Source: Ignavibacteria bacterium (GTDB lineage: Bacteria > Bacteroidota > Ignavibacteria > Tepidaquicellales > Tepidaquicellaceae). From it: a stretch of 64,000 nucleotides of DNA. The notes beneath the pieces were generated by a model. It had not been told where the DNA came from, did no database searches, and was given only the letters and a program-made list of their open reading frames with translations. Of this stretch, positions 47,397 to 57,255 are shown one piece after another. The stretch is from contig JADJMZ010000001.1 of assembly GCA_016709315.1 (NCBI GenBank), positions 62,001 to 126,000 on the forward strand. The letters are read 5' to 3'. Every line of letters begins with the position of its first letter. Positions within the stretch are counted from its first letter, which is position 1. The translations under genes and the position numbers were made by a program.

Positions 47397-48238
47397 TCAG
47401 TTATAAATGTAAATGATTTTTGTATTCGGAAGCCATTCCTGAATTTGATTCACATTTTCTTTTTTGATCGGATTGTTTACATAAGCTCCGGAAGAGGATT
47501 CTGTAGCGGCTAATCCGAGTATGAGAAGAGTCTCTCTTAATTCCTTAATTGCTTCCGGCATAGCGGTGATCTGATTTCCGCCAAGATAAAGCTCTTCCAG
47601 ATTTGGCAAATCACCTATCTGGGAAGGTACGCTTGATATTTCATTAAAAGACAGATCTGCAAATTTAAGATTCCTCAGAGTCCCTATCTCCTTGCTTATC
47701 TCGGCAATACCGCATCCGGACATTTTGAGTTTTGTAAGATTTTTCAGTTTTCTTATCTGCGGAGGAAGTGACATAATGTAAACCGAATTCATGCTAAGCT
47801 CTCTGAGATTTTCAATATTAAAAATAATATTCAAAGCATTCATCGAGTTAAGAGAACTTACTTTATCAAGATTCAGTGATGTAAGATTTTTTAAGGTATT
47901 AAGTTCAGAAGGTAAATTAACAATGCTTGTTCCTTCGAGATTAAGGTACTGAAGATTTTTCAACAACTTTATATCCTGCGGAAGATCTGATATTGGATTA
48001 TTGCTTAAATTCAGTGACTGAAGATTTTTAAAAGTAAATAATTCTTCAGGCAGAGCCGTCAGACCTTCATTACTAAGGCTAATTCTGTAGACATTACCGG
48101 ATTCTTTTAATGCTTCTTCAACGGATTTATATAATTTTGTTTTTTGCAAGTCTGGCAATTTAAGAAGTCTGTCCTGCGAAAAGACTTTGACTGACATGAA
48201 ACAAAAAATTACTGTAAGGATTAAAATTATTTTTTCAT
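47397..48238 (-). CDS. Secreted leucine-rich-repeat protein, frameshifted at the start
   Basis: About nine leucine-rich repeats of the LxxLxLSxNxIxxLPxxIxxLxxL type run from residue 40 to the end (for example LQSLNLSNNPISDLPQDIKLL, LKFADLSFNEISSVPSQIGDL and LEELYLGGNQITAMPEAIKEL). The N-terminus lacks a signal in the frame from 48197. One added A in the A run just after the ATG at 48238 gives MKKIILILTVIFCFMS before VKVFSQD, a good signal peptide. A secreted or surface protein with a protein-binding role is inferred. It is alone between the POT gene and an M13 peptidase. Confidence 0.72.
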
Positions 48239-48268
48239 TTGCATTTAATTCTGAGTTAATAAATCAGA

Positions 48269-50325
48269 TCACCAGATCACTACCCGTTTTGTAATGTCAT
48301 TGATCATCGGGTCTCCGTCTTTACCGCTGAAAGCATCTTTGAAGGAAGGAACATTTGATAATGTGCCCTTCACTCTGAATTTATTCGGAGAATGCGTATC
48401 AGAATTTACAAGCAATCTTATAACTTCAGGTCTCATATTGCTTTTCCAAATTCTTGAAAAAGCCAGAAAGTATCTCTGCTGTTGAGTGAAACCGTCTATC
48501 TGTTTTATATCTTTCCCTTTGAGTGAATTCTGCAGAGCATCATAAGCAATAAGCGCTCCGCCGAGATCCGCAATATTTTCACCGAGCGTAAGTTCACCGT
48601 TAATATGAAGCGAATCAGTTGCGACATATCCGCTGTATTGCTTAACGAGTTTGTCAGTGCGCTCTTTGAAATTTTTGAATCACTTTCTGTCCACCAGTCC
48701 TTTAAATTTCCCTCACCATCAAACTTTCTTCCCTGATCATCAAAACCGTGAGTGATCTCATGTGCGATAACTGCTCCAATGCCTCCGTAATTCAAAGCAT
48801 CATCTGCATCAGGATCAAAAAAAGGCGGCTGCATAATACCTGCAGGGAATACTATTTCATTCTTTGACGCACTGTAATAGGCATTTACTGTTTGCGGAGT
48901 AATAAACCACTCATCCTTATTAACAGGTTTCCCGATTTTATCAAAATTCAATTTCAGATTATATACTGCTGCATTTTTTAAATTCTCATACAAAGAATTT
49001 CTGTCAGTCTGCAGACCGGAATAATCTTTCCATTTATCAGTATAACCGATCTTCACAGTGAACAATGAAAGTTTCTTCAGAGCTTCTTTTTTAGTTGCTT
49101 CGCTCATCCATTCATTTACTTTAAGTCTCTCCCGAAATGCTGTTTTAATATTCTCCACCATTACGAGCGCTTTTGTTTTTGTATCCGGTGAAAATCTTTC
49201 TTCTGCGAAGAGCTTTCCGAGCGGTTCACCCATTACGCTCTCAACAATATCAATGCTTCTCTTCCATCTTAAATCTTTTTGTTCAGTTCCTCTGAGCACC
49301 TTGCTGTTGAAATTAAAATTTTCATCTTCAAAAGCTGAGTTTAATTTATTTGAAGCGCTTCTTGCAAGATTCCATTTAAGATAAATTTTCCAGTCATCTA
49401 GGCTTACATCGGATATCATCCTGTTCAGTTCTTTAAAAAATTCCGGCTGTCCTACAATAATGCCTTTGTCAAACAAGCTTCTGTCAGCAAGTCCAAGTTC
49501 ACCAAATAAAATATCCCACGAAAAATCCGGAGTGAGTGACTTAACTTCATCCAGAGTCATCATGTGGTATGTGGCTTCCGGCTCTCTCATTTCCACTCTT
49601 CCCATTGAAGCTTTGGCAAATCTTGTTTCAATATCAATTATTCTCTGAGCATTTTTTAAAGAAGCGTTTTTGTCATAACCCAGCAGAGCAAATATGTTAG
49701 TAATGAATTCTGCATACTGTGACCTTACTTTTTTTGATTTCTCATCTTCTTTCAGATAATAATCTTTCTCAGGCAAACTTGTACCGCCCTGAAATAAATT
49801 TAGTATGACATTATTGCTGTTTTTATCATCCTGTCCTGCACTCAATCTGAACAAACCTCCGCTGCCGAAACTTTTCATGTAAGCAAACACTTTCAGAAAA
49901 TCTTCCCTGCTGCCGATCGCATCTATCTTTGCAAGATCGTTTTTAAGAGGACTGATTCCTTCTTTCTCAAGTGTAACAGTATCCATTGCCATATAATAAA
50001 GATCACCGAGCTTTTTTCTGTTACTTCCCTGAGATACATTTTTATCTTTTGAAGCGCTTTCAAGAATTTTTTTCAGAATTTCTTTATTCTCATTTCTTAT
50101 TTCACTCCAGCTGCTCCAGCTGCTGTACTCAGGAGGGATAGGATTGTTTTTTAACCAGTTGCCGTTTGAATATTCATAAAAATCAACGTTGGGATCAACA
50201 GTTGTATTAAGATCATTTAAATCCAGTGCTGATCCGGTCTTTACCTGAAGTCTGACAGTGCCGGACCAGAAAATAGAGAATAGTACAATTATTATAAAAT
50301 ATATTTTTTTGATTTTAGTCATCAT
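48269..50325 (-). CDS. M13 family metalloendopeptidase (neprilysin/PepO type), frameshifted near 48690
   Basis: This is a secreted zinc endopeptidase of about 685 residues when rejoined. An N-terminal hydrophobic signal (KIYFIIIVLFSIFWSGT) is followed by VDPNVDFYEYSNGNWLKNNPIP, the usual M13 opening. The zinc motif is AVIAHEITHGFDDQGRKF, and the other frame supplies GENIADLGGALIAYDALQNSL and the C-terminal FRVKGTLSNVPSFKDAF, which end at 48269 in VVIW. The block GENIADLGG holds the third ligand. The break follows DWWTESDSK, in an A run. The protein probably degrades peptides in the periplasm. Confidence 0.87.
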
Positions 50326-50386
50326 GTATTTGGATAAGATTTTTTCAAATTACCTAATCATAGTTTATATTTCCATTCTTAATAAA

Positions 50387-50417
50387 ATAACCGTCAGAAA
50401 CGATTCCTGACGGTTAT
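50387..50417 (-). terminator. Terminator after the VOC gene
   Basis: A perfect 11-bp stem (ataaccgtcag at 50387-50397 and ctgacggttat at 50407-50417) with a 9-nt loop is followed on the minus strand by a short T-rich stretch. It lies about 37 bp beyond the stop of the VOC gene at 50454 and upstream of the M13 gene. Confidence 0.82.
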
Positions 50418-50453
50418 AATTAAAAAATTTATTGAATAATATTTTAAATCTTT

Positions 50454-50816
50454 TTATTTGGGAGAATGAAGTGCGACTTTATTTCCTTCGGTATCGGTGA
50501 AAATAGCGATGAATCCGATCTCTTCCGTTACCTGCATTTTCGGCTGAAGGATCTTACCTCCGGCTGATTCGATCTTATTCATGACTCCTGTCAGGTCTTC
50601 GCCTGCATTAAGATATATAAGCGTTCCGTCTGCTGAAGGTTTATAACCTTCCGCTTTTACTATTGCACCGCCTGCTCCCCCTCCGGGAAAGAATCCCATC
50701 TGATGTGGTCCCATCATCATTTCCTGCATTTCGAAACTTAAGATTTCACTGTAAAACTTTTTTGCTCTGTCGAAATCAGTTACAGGGATTTCGAACCAGT
50801 TAATTGAATTTGCCAT
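50454..50816 (-). CDS. VOC family protein
   Basis: This 120-residue single VOC unit reads SINWFEIPVTDFDRAKKFYSEIL at the N-terminus and GFIAIFTDTEGNKVALHSPK at the C-terminus, as in the COG3324-type putative lactoylglutathione lyase-related proteins. A glycine-rich loop (FFPGGGAGGAIVKAEGY) and a methionine run (EMMMGPHQMG) are notable but typical. The substrate is unknown. It has its own terminator, so it is transcribed alone. Confidence 0.83.
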   Translation of the reverse strand: MANSINWFEIPVTDFDRAKKFYSEILSFEMQEMMMGPHQMGFFPGGGAGGAIVKAEGYKPSADGTLIYLNAGEDLTGVMNKIESAGGKILQPKMQVTEEIGFIAIFTDTEGNKVALHSPK

Positions 50817-51088
50817 TTTTTGTCCTCCCGGTCTTATCTGTTTAAGACCTGTTTAATTTAGAAATGTTTTTGAATAGCTGTAATTAGAGGTTTGATAAAT
50901 TACTTAAGATTACAGATTAAAAGTTAAGAACTAGAATTTGAAAATGTATTAAATTATCTGTTTCTCAGAACTTTATAAAATTATTTTCTCAAGAACTTTG
51001 ATTGACGGAAAATTGTCCTTATATGTTTCAGCGATCACGACACTGATAAATTTCGACCGCTGACCTATTTAAAAAAATCTTTTATGTC

Positions 51089-53245
51089 TTAATCAAATAT
51101 TACATCAATCACAGAATCTCCGGTCATAATTTCATCAACAATATCCATTCCTTCTGTGACTTTACCGAATATTGTATAACGTCCGTCGAGATGAGGAGTT
51201 GCTGAATGCGTTATAAAAAACTGACTTCCTTCCGTATCTTTACCGCTGGAAGCCATTCCTAACACGCCTCTTTCATAAGTCAGAGGAGAGAATTCACTTC
51301 GTATGGAATAACCCGGACCGCCATATCCGGTGCCGCCGGGATCACCTCCCTGAATCACAAAATTTGAAACCACTCTGTGAAAGACTGTACCGTTGTAGAA
51401 ATTATTTTTGGAAAGATTAATGAAATTCATCACCGTAAACGGAGCAGCTTCGGGCAGAAGTTCGATCTTAATATCTCCTTTGGTTGTCTTTAATGTTACA
51501 TTAACTTTCTTCAGAATATTTTCTGTATCAATTCCTTCGGAGTTGTATCGTGGCTTTGCAGTAAAACTATAATCCTTTCCCGTGATCTTTTTCAATGCAT
51601 CAGCAGAAGTTTTCCCGATCTCATAATTTTCAGATGATAGATTTTTTTCAAGAATCTCAACAGCTTTTGTATTTTTCATTTCACCCATTGCATCGATGAA
51701 AGCCAGCATTACATCGAGATCTTTTGGGTATGTTAATTCACTGTAGTCAAATGCTATGACGGAATTTGTTTCATCAATGTAATCAGCATACATGGAATCT
51801 TTCAGAGCAGTCAGACAATTATCAACGATCACCGGGTCCTTTGAACTTACAAATTCGGAAAACATAAGCCGTACTGTATTCCTGTCTTCTGCATTAATCT
51901 TATCATCCAGTTCAGCAAGCATAGCCGTAAAAGCCCTGTAAAGCTTTGCAAGTTCGGGACTTCCAATCAATTCACCCTCAGTATTAGGATTTTTTAAATT
52001 GTATCTCATTATATCCTTGCTGATAGAATCGCGTACTTCTTTATAAACATTTCCGTTGTTGAAATTTCCTATTGCACTAATAATCCCGGATTTGAAATCA
52101 TAGTCTTCCGATTTTGAAAATCTCTTTAGCAATTCATCTTTCACTTCATCCCTGAAAACAAGAGACATGGAATTTACAAGTTCAGTCCTGACTCTCCCGG
52201 AAAGCTCTTTAACCGAATCAAGCGAATAAAGGAACTGTCTCTTTAAAAATTCAGACCTGCCTAACGCATATTCATTTTTAGTATTTTTCAGATCTGAGAA
52301 CATTCTTCCGAGAACATTTATTGCAGTTAATGAAACGTGTTCATTATCATCACCTATTCCGTTACCTGTAACACTAAGAAGATGCTCAGCCAGTTCAGGT
52401 ATGGAATCAAGATCGAAATTAGTAAATGAATTCAGCATATTTACTTTTACTCTCCAGTCTGTTTCGGAATTAAAAGACTCAAGGGTGTACAATAAGAACA
52501 AATTATTCTTTAATCTTCCCAATGCATTGTAAGCCCACATTCTTGTCTGCGCATCTTCAGATTCCGCAAGAGTATAAATTTCCTCAGAAGCTTTTTCCAG
52601 AAGAGTCCTGTCGCCTGTTCTCCAGAATGCAAACGCACAATTCCTGAGAGCAGGTATATCTTTAGAATGATTCACTATGAATTTCAGGGCATCAACCGAT
52701 TTTTCGTTTTTGATCTTCCTCAAAGCAAATCTTCCTACAGACATAGCAGCTGGAACAAGCAGAGCGGTATCCTGTCCGCTGTACAAAAGAATATGAGAGC
52801 TTATTTTATCCAGATCGTTTTCATTTCCCGTTTTACCGATCGCATTTAAAATTTCTGATATCACGGAATATTTTTGTTCCTTAAAATCATTTGAATTGTC
52901 AAGAAGAAAGTTAAGAGCATTTCTGCTTTCTTCACAGGGTATCTGTCCAAGAAGAAAAGCAGCGGCTTTGAGTTCTTCGTCTGAAGGATAGTCCCGGGCA
53001 GAAAATAAATCAAGCTTACCAATGACTGAAGAATCGCCGATATTTGCAAGAGCATAAAGAGCTGCTGTTCCTATTTCAGGATCTGATGAATGTAAATATT
53101 TTATAAGTTGGTCATCTTCACCCAGAGTTCTCCTGTCCTGTAATTCCAGTATTTCAGATTTTTCAGAGGAAATATTCTGTGAATTGATCTGTGAAGTTAC
53201 TAACATTAGAAGCAGTACTGTTAAAGATACAGAGATATTTTTCAT
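51089..53245 (-). CDS. Secreted HEAT-repeat protein fused to a cyclophilin-type peptidyl-prolyl isomerase
   Basis: This 718-residue protein has a signal peptide (LTVLLLMLVTSQINS). A long alpha-solenoid of HEAT-like units spans about residues 30-560, for example LHSSDPEIGTAALYALANIGD and VKVNMLNSFTNFDLDSIPELA. A C-terminal cyclophilin domain (about 580-718) contains FHRVVSNFVIQGGDPGGTGYG, GVLGMASSGKDTEGSQFFITH and HLDGRYTIFGKV, all catalytic and substrate-binding blocks. The isomerase looks active. The solenoid may dock it to a client or envelope machine; this is inference. The gene has a 10-nt spacing to the beta-barrel gene upstream. Confidence 0.9.
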   Translation of the reverse strand: MKNISVSLTVLLLMLVTSQINSQNISSEKSEILELQDRRTLGEDDQLIKYLHSSDPEIGTAALYALANIGDSSVIGKLDLFSARDYPSDEELKAAAFLLGQIPCEESRNALNFLLDNSNDFKEQKYSVISEILNAIGKTGNENDLDKISSHILLYSGQDTALLVPAAMSVGRFALRKIKNEKSVDALKFIVNHSKDIPALRNCAFAFWRTGDRTLLEKASEEIYTLAESEDAQTRMWAYNALGRLKNNLFLLYTLESFNSETDWRVKVNMLNSFTNFDLDSIPELAEHLLSVTGNGIGDDNEHVSLTAINVLGRMFSDLKNTKNEYALGRSEFLKRQFLYSLDSVKELSGRVRTELVNSMSLVFRDEVKDELLKRFSKSEDYDFKSGIISAIGNFNNGNVYKEVRDSISKDIMRYNLKNPNTEGELIGSPELAKLYRAFTAMLAELDDKINAEDRNTVRLMFSEFVSSKDPVIVDNCLTALKDSMYADYIDETNSVIAFDYSELTYPKDLDVMLAFIDAMGEMKNTKAVEILEKNLSSENYEIGKTSADALKKITGKDYSFTAKPRYNSEGIDTENILKKVNVTLKTTKGDIKIELLPEAAPFTVMNFINLSKNNFYNGTVFHRVVSNFVIQGGDPGGTGYGGPGYSIRSEFSPLTYERGVLGMASSGKDTEGSQFFITHSATPHLDGRYTIFGKVTEGMDIVDEIMTGDSVIDVIFD

Positions 53246-53255
53246 TTGATTTTTT

Positions 53256-54197
53256 TTATAACTTTATGCCGAATCCGATTGTATATTTTTTTGTCTGCTT
53301 ATTATTTTTTTCTCCCTGTTCAAATCTTGCATTTAAGGAAGACCTCTCTTTTTCATCAAAATAAAATGTTGCTGTTCCGTCATATTTATATCCTGAGACT
53401 GCCGAAGCTCTGAAATCATTTTCATATCTTCCGTAAATTTCAAACAAAAGGAAATATCTTCTCAGTGTAAAACCTCCCGCAAAGGAGTATAAGTATTCAG
53501 TGAGATTTAAATCGTTTTTCCCTCCGTAAGTTCTTCTGAAATTTGCAGCTATGACCGGATTAAAACCGAATATCCATCTGTTGTCATTGCCGTCGTATTT
53601 GAATTTAATTTCCGATACATTCATAACCGGTATTAAAAATTCCGGAAACTTCGGAATGAAGGACAGGCCTGTCTCAAAGATCTCTGTCTTACTGAAAAAA
53701 TCCTTTGAATAAGAAACTGCCGGCTCTATTCTGCCGCTGCCGGAAGTATATTCATAGACTTTATAATAAATATCGAGACCGGCTTTTAATTTTTCAAGCT
53801 GGTCTTTTGTCTTGCTTGAATAATCGAACTGAACCGAAGGCGAAACTCCGTACTCTTCAAATCTCAATCCTTTATATGATAGTGCAAAGTCAATGTTAAA
53901 CACTGCGTTTTCATCATTGTCTTTTTTAAATGAAAGCAATGCTGGCTTTGTTGTTTCGCCTGATGCATTAAAAGTCCTTCTTATCTCAAATAACTTCTGC
54001 ACTTTATCTGTAAAAGATAATTCCTTTTCATCTTGTTTGATTTTCATCTTTTTATCAGTCTTAATGTTTTTCTTAATCAGAGAATCATTTCTTTCATTAA
54101 AAATAAAAGATCTGACATCCGGATCTGTATAAGAAAATGAAATTCCTGTCATAAAAAGAAAAGTGAAAGTGAAAATCAGATTTATCATAAATTTCAC
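53256..54197 (-). CDS. Secreted protein, probable outer-membrane beta-barrel
   Basis: This 313-residue protein has a signal peptide (MINLIFTFTFLFMTGISFS). It has many alternating amphipathic strands typical of a beta-barrel (NIDFALSYKGLRFEEYGVSP, then KAGLDIYYKVYEYTSGSGRIEP), ending with TKKYTIGFGIKL, an aromatic/basic end suitable for barrel closure. No family is recognised. A Lys-rich segment (about 43-60) precedes the barrel. Function unknown; it lies 10 nt from the HEAT-cyclophilin gene, and the pair may be cotranscribed. Confidence 0.65.
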   Translation of the reverse strand: MKFMINLIFTFTFLFMTGISFSYTDPDVRSFIFNERNDSLIKKNIKTDKKMKIKQDEKELSFTDKVQKLFEIRRTFNASGETTKPALLSFKKDNDENAVFNIDFALSYKGLRFEEYGVSPSVQFDYSSKTKDQLEKLKAGLDIYYKVYEYTSGSGRIEPAVSYSKDFFSKTEIFETGLSFIPKFPEFLIPVMNVSEIKFKYDGNDNRWIFGFNPVIAANFRRTYGGKNDLNLTEYLYSFAGGFTLRRYFLLFEIYGRYENDFRASAVSGYKYDGTATFYFDEKERSSLNARFEQGEKNNKQTKKYTIGFGIKL

Positions 54198-54206
54198 GGT
54201 ATCCTG

Positions 54207-54752
54207 CTAAACTATTTCCAGAATTTCTTTCCAGTTGCTCCAGGTAAGTCTTTTCCTGTCTTTTATATTTCTGTTATACGGCTGATCAAAGATCACATGA
54301 TCCCATTCAGGAGTCATTGAACCCTTTACTTCCGGCATATCATCTATAAGCACATCACCGCGGACAATCGTTTTGTCTTTTGTTAAAATAATATTGTTAA
54401 CCCAGTCATCTCCAAGATTATCAAAGACCCAGTGATATTTTTCAAGAACGCAGTTCTCATATTTGGGAAGCATCGGACTTGTGCAAAGAAAAACATTGTT
54501 AAGCGAATTCCTGATTTCTTTTAATGCGTCAAGCGCTCCGGGGATTGGAGGAAGATTCTGATAGAATCCGGGGCTGTGATATATTTCCTGAACAAATTCC
54601 GTATATTTTTCCGGATACTGTTCTCTTACATAAAACCCTCTTCTGTCTTCGAGAGGAATAAACTCCTTTTGAGGGTGATTCAATTTCCATTGACGGAGAA
54701 ACTCGCCTTCAAAATCGGCAATGACTCCATCCATATCTATAAGTAATCTCAT
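54207..54752 (-). CDS. 5'(3')-deoxyribonucleotidase (NT5C family)
   Basis: This 181-residue HAD-fold phosphatase has the nucleophile motif MRLLIDMDGVIADFEGEF (DxDxV at about 6-10) and motif II in VFLCTSPM. Acidic motif IV is VLIDDMPEVKG with Asp-Asp. Blocks such as YHWVFDNLGDDW and WDHVIFDQPYNR are typical of the bacterial NT5C proteins that remove phosphate from deoxynucleoside monophosphates. It is 9 nt upstream of the beta-barrel gene in the same direction. Confidence 0.88.
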   Translation of the reverse strand: MRLLIDMDGVIADFEGEFLRQWKLNHPQKEFIPLEDRRGFYVREQYPEKYTEFVQEIYHSPGFYQNLPPIPGALDALKEIRNSLNNVFLCTSPMLPKYENCVLEKYHWVFDNLGDDWVNNIILTKDKTIVRGDVLIDDMPEVKGSMTPEWDHVIFDQPYNRNIKDRKRLTWSNWKEILEIV

Positions 54753-54918
54753 TTAAAAAATTGTTTGGCAAATATAATTAAATTTCATCTTCAATTCACT
54801 TAACATTTTTCTTGTCCTCGCTGCCTGCCCTGTGGGAGTCTCCCGTTTGAGCAAATATTGAAGCAGGTCTGTATTTATTGCGGGGACTCAGCGAAAATGC
54901 AATTTTATTCAAGATTAT

Positions 54919-54951
54919 TTTGGATAGTAATGATAATTTAAATTAATTTTG
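54919..54951 (+). promoter_or_regulatory. Bacteroidota-type promoter upstream of nrfH
   Basis: TTTG at 54919-54922 and TAATTTTG at 54944-54951 match the -33 TTTG and -7 TAnnTTTG elements known from Bacteroides, with a 21-nt spacing. The transcription start would fall at about 54956-54958, about 40 nt upstream of the nrfH ATG. Only sequence matching supports it. Confidence 0.45.
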
Positions 54952-54952
54952 T

Positions 54953-54964
54953 TGACTTAAGTCA
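54953..54964. promoter_or_regulatory. Palindrome TGACTTAAGTCA at the nrfH start site, candidate operator
   Basis: A perfect 12-bp palindrome lies just after the candidate -7 box, over the predicted start site, 35-46 nt before the nrfH ATG. Such a position suits a repressor operator. The half-site TGACT differs from the classical FNR TTGAT. The GntR-family regulator encoded just downstream of nrfA is an obvious candidate ligand, but no second copy of the palindrome marks its own promoter. Confidence 0.35.
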
Positions 54965-54998
54965 TATTTAATTTTAAGAATAAACGTTAATTTTGAAT

Positions 54999-55574
54999 AT
55001 GAAATTATTCGATAAATTCGTCAGTGTTACAAAACCTCCTGAGAGCTGGAAAGTCTCTGTTATAATTATTAGCGGAATACTGTCTGGACTTATACTTCTG
55101 ATAATTTATGTCGGGAATGCAACTTCGTATTTGTCAGATAAGCCGGAAACATGCATTAACTGTCATGTAATGTATACTCAGTATGCATCATGGAGAATAA
55201 GTTCTCATGCAAGGATCGCAACATGCAATGACTGTCATGTCCCGCAGGACAATATTTTCAGAAAATATTTTTTCAAGGCGTCTGACGGATTAAGACATTC
55301 CACAATGTTCACGTTCAGACTTGAGCCGCAGGTCATCAGGATAAAGGAAGCGGGAATTAATGTCGTTCAGGAAAACTGCAAGAGATGTCATTCGAATTTA
55401 ATAAATCATACTCAGTTAATATCAAATGAATCAGACAAAGAAAGAAAATGCTGGAGCTGTCATGAAGAAACTCCGCACGGAACAGTGAACAGTTTGTCTT
55501 CATTTCCGAATGTTCATGTTCCTCAGATAGATCCGATAATTCCGGAATGGATAAAAGAAAATAAATTAAAATAA
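54999..55574 (+). CDS. nrfH: Cytochrome c nitrite reductase small subunit NrfH
   Basis: NrfH is the membrane-anchored tetrahaem quinol dehydrogenase that passes electrons to NrfA. From the ATG at 54999 it has about 191 residues. A TTG six nt upstream also fits, but the ATG is preferred. One helix (about 20-43, VSVIIISGILSGLILLIIYV) anchors it. Four haem sites are CINCHVMY, CNDCHVPQ, CKRCHSNL and CWSCHEET. HTQLI and DGLRHSTMF are NrfH-like. It is 4 nt from nrfA. Confidence 0.94.
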   Translation: MKLFDKFVSVTKPPESWKVSVIIISGILSGLILLIIYVGNATSYLSDKPETCINCHVMYTQYASWRISSHARIATCNDCHVPQDNIFRKYFFKASDGLRHSTMFTFRLEPQVIRIKEAGINVVQENCKRCHSNLINHTQLISNESDKERKCWSCHEETPHGTVNSLSSFPNVHVPQIDPIIPEWIKENKLK

Positions 55575-55578
55575 TATT

Positions 55579-57066
55579 ATGAGAAAAATAAAAGACATTG
55601 TTGCCGAGAAGCCCTGGATAGGATGGCTTCTGTATTTAATTACGATAGTAATTGTATTTCTAATCGGACTTCTCGGAAGTTCGATCGTCGAAAGAAGAAG
55701 CGAGGCAAATCTGATCCTGCAGAATGTAAAACCTATTGCAGACTGGGAACCGAGGAACGAGGTTTGGGGAGAAAATTATCCGAGAGAATACGAATCTTAT
55801 ATTTCCACGCTTGATACTACTTTCGCCAGCAAGCACGGAGGCGCAAAAAAAATAGACATGCTGGAAAGATATCCGGATATGGTTGTCCTCTGGGCGGGTT
55901 ACGCTTTCTCAAGATCATATAGTCAGGGAAGAGGACATTATTATGCAATTAAAGATATCAGAAACACTTTCCGTGTGGATGTGCCGCAGCCGAGCACATG
56001 CTACGCTTGCAAAAGCACTGACGTTCCGAGGGTAATGAATAAATTTGGAATTTCAGAGTTTTACAAGAAACCATTCAAAGAGATGGGCGGAGAGATCGCA
56101 AATGCAATCGGCTGTCAGGATTGCCATGATTCAAAGACAATGAATTTAAGAATTACAAGACCAGCTCTGGTAGAGGCATTTGACAGGCAGGGAAAAGATA
56201 TTACTAAATCCACGCATCAGGAAATGAGATCACTTGTATGCGCACAGTGTCATGTGGAATATTATTTCAAAGGCAAGGAAGATAAGTATCTTACATTCCC
56301 GTGGGACAAAGGATTTACTGTTGAAAACATCGAACAATATTATGACAGCGTAAAGCATGTTGACTTTGTTCATTCTCTCAGCAAAGCACCGATACTTAAA
56401 GCTCAGCATCCTGATTATGAAATTTTTAAAATGGGAATTCACTCCGAGAGAGGACTTGCCTGCGCAGATTGTCACATGCCTTACAAGTCAACCGGAGGAG
56501 TTAAATTCACGGATCATCACATTCAGAGTCCTCTTAACAATATTTCAAATTCCTGTCAGGTATGCCACAGGGAAACAGAAACGACTCTGCTGAATAATGT
56601 TTATGACAGGCAGGACAAAGTTCTGGAACTCTCGCAGATTGCAACACGCTCACTTGTAAAGGCGCACATTGAAGCAAAGACTGCATGGGATAACGGAGCT
56701 AATGAGGAGCAGATGAAACCGGTACTGGAACTGATAAGGCAGGCGCAATGGAGATGGGATTTTGTGTCAGCAAGCCACGGGGGAAGTTTTCACGCTCCGC
56801 TGGAATGCGCGAGGATTCTGGGTAACTCTATTGAAAGATCGGAAAAAGCAAGAGTCCTTCTATCGGAAATACTTACAAAGCAAAATGTGAAACTCCCGGT
56901 TCAGTATCCTGACATTTCAACAAAGGAAAAAGCTCAGGAATACATAGGGCTTGATATCAAAAAAATGGCGGACGATAAAAAAGTTTTTCTTGAAACGGTT
57001 GTACCCCTTTGGGATAAACAAGCGGAAGAAAGACATGATAAAATGAATGAAAATTATAAGAAGTAA
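55579..57066 (+). CDS. nrfA: Ammonia-forming cytochrome c nitrite reductase NrfA
   Basis: NrfA reduces nitrite to ammonium with six electrons in the periplasm. The 495-residue protein has a hydrophobic N-terminal segment (about 13-35) and five haem sites. The catalytic haem uses the unusual CYACK (residues 141-145) with lysine as axial ligand, and the others are CQDCH, CAQCH, CADCH and CQVCH. This pattern is diagnostic of NrfA. The anchor may be uncleaved. With nrfH it forms an operon, so the cell can use nitrite as an electron sink. Confidence 0.96.
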   Translation: MRKIKDIVAEKPWIGWLLYLITIVIVFLIGLLGSSIVERRSEANLILQNVKPIADWEPRNEVWGENYPREYESYISTLDTTFASKHGGAKKIDMLERYPDMVVLWAGYAFSRSYSQGRGHYYAIKDIRNTFRVDVPQPSTCYACKSTDVPRVMNKFGISEFYKKPFKEMGGEIANAIGCQDCHDSKTMNLRITRPALVEAFDRQGKDITKSTHQEMRSLVCAQCHVEYYFKGKEDKYLTFPWDKGFTVENIEQYYDSVKHVDFVHSLSKAPILKAQHPDYEIFKMGIHSERGLACADCHMPYKSTGGVKFTDHHIQSPLNNISNSCQVCHRETETTLLNNVYDRQDKVLELSQIATRSLVKAHIEAKTAWDNGANEEQMKPVLELIRQAQWRWDFVSASHGGSFHAPLECARILGNSIERSEKARVLLSEILTKQNVKLPVQYPDISTKEKAQEYIGLDIKKMADDKKVFLETVVPLWDKQAEERHDKMNENYKK

Positions 57067-57083
57067 TTTATTAATTTCCTTAC

Positions 57084-57118
57084 AAAAGCCGTTTCACAAG
57101 AATAATGTAACGGCTTTT
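57084..57118 (+). terminator. Terminator after nrfA
   Basis: A 10-bp stem (aaaagccgtt at 57084-57093 and aacggctttt at 57109-57118) with a 15-nt loop lies 17 bp beyond the nrfA stop. It ends in a short T run. The same stem reappears after the GntR gene. Confidence 0.87.
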
Positions 57119-57255
57119 CTGCATTCAAATCTCATTGAAAAGAAATAATATTTCATCTGGTTTACCTGTTCAGTAATTCTACCGATATTATTGTATACTT
57201 TGTTTGAACCGTAATTATTATTTTCCAATAACAATAAACCCACAAAGCAAATATT

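Larger units (their letters stand above)
54753..54998. other. Intergenic region with repeat words and the nrfH promoter region
   Basis: This 246-bp spacer lies between divergent genes. It holds cctcgctgcctgccctgtgg (from 54817), resembling the GC-rich micro-inserts, and attgcggggactcag at 54877-54892, which matches the word at about 34688-34702. The nrfH promoter elements lie at the right end. There is no gene. Confidence 0.6.
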
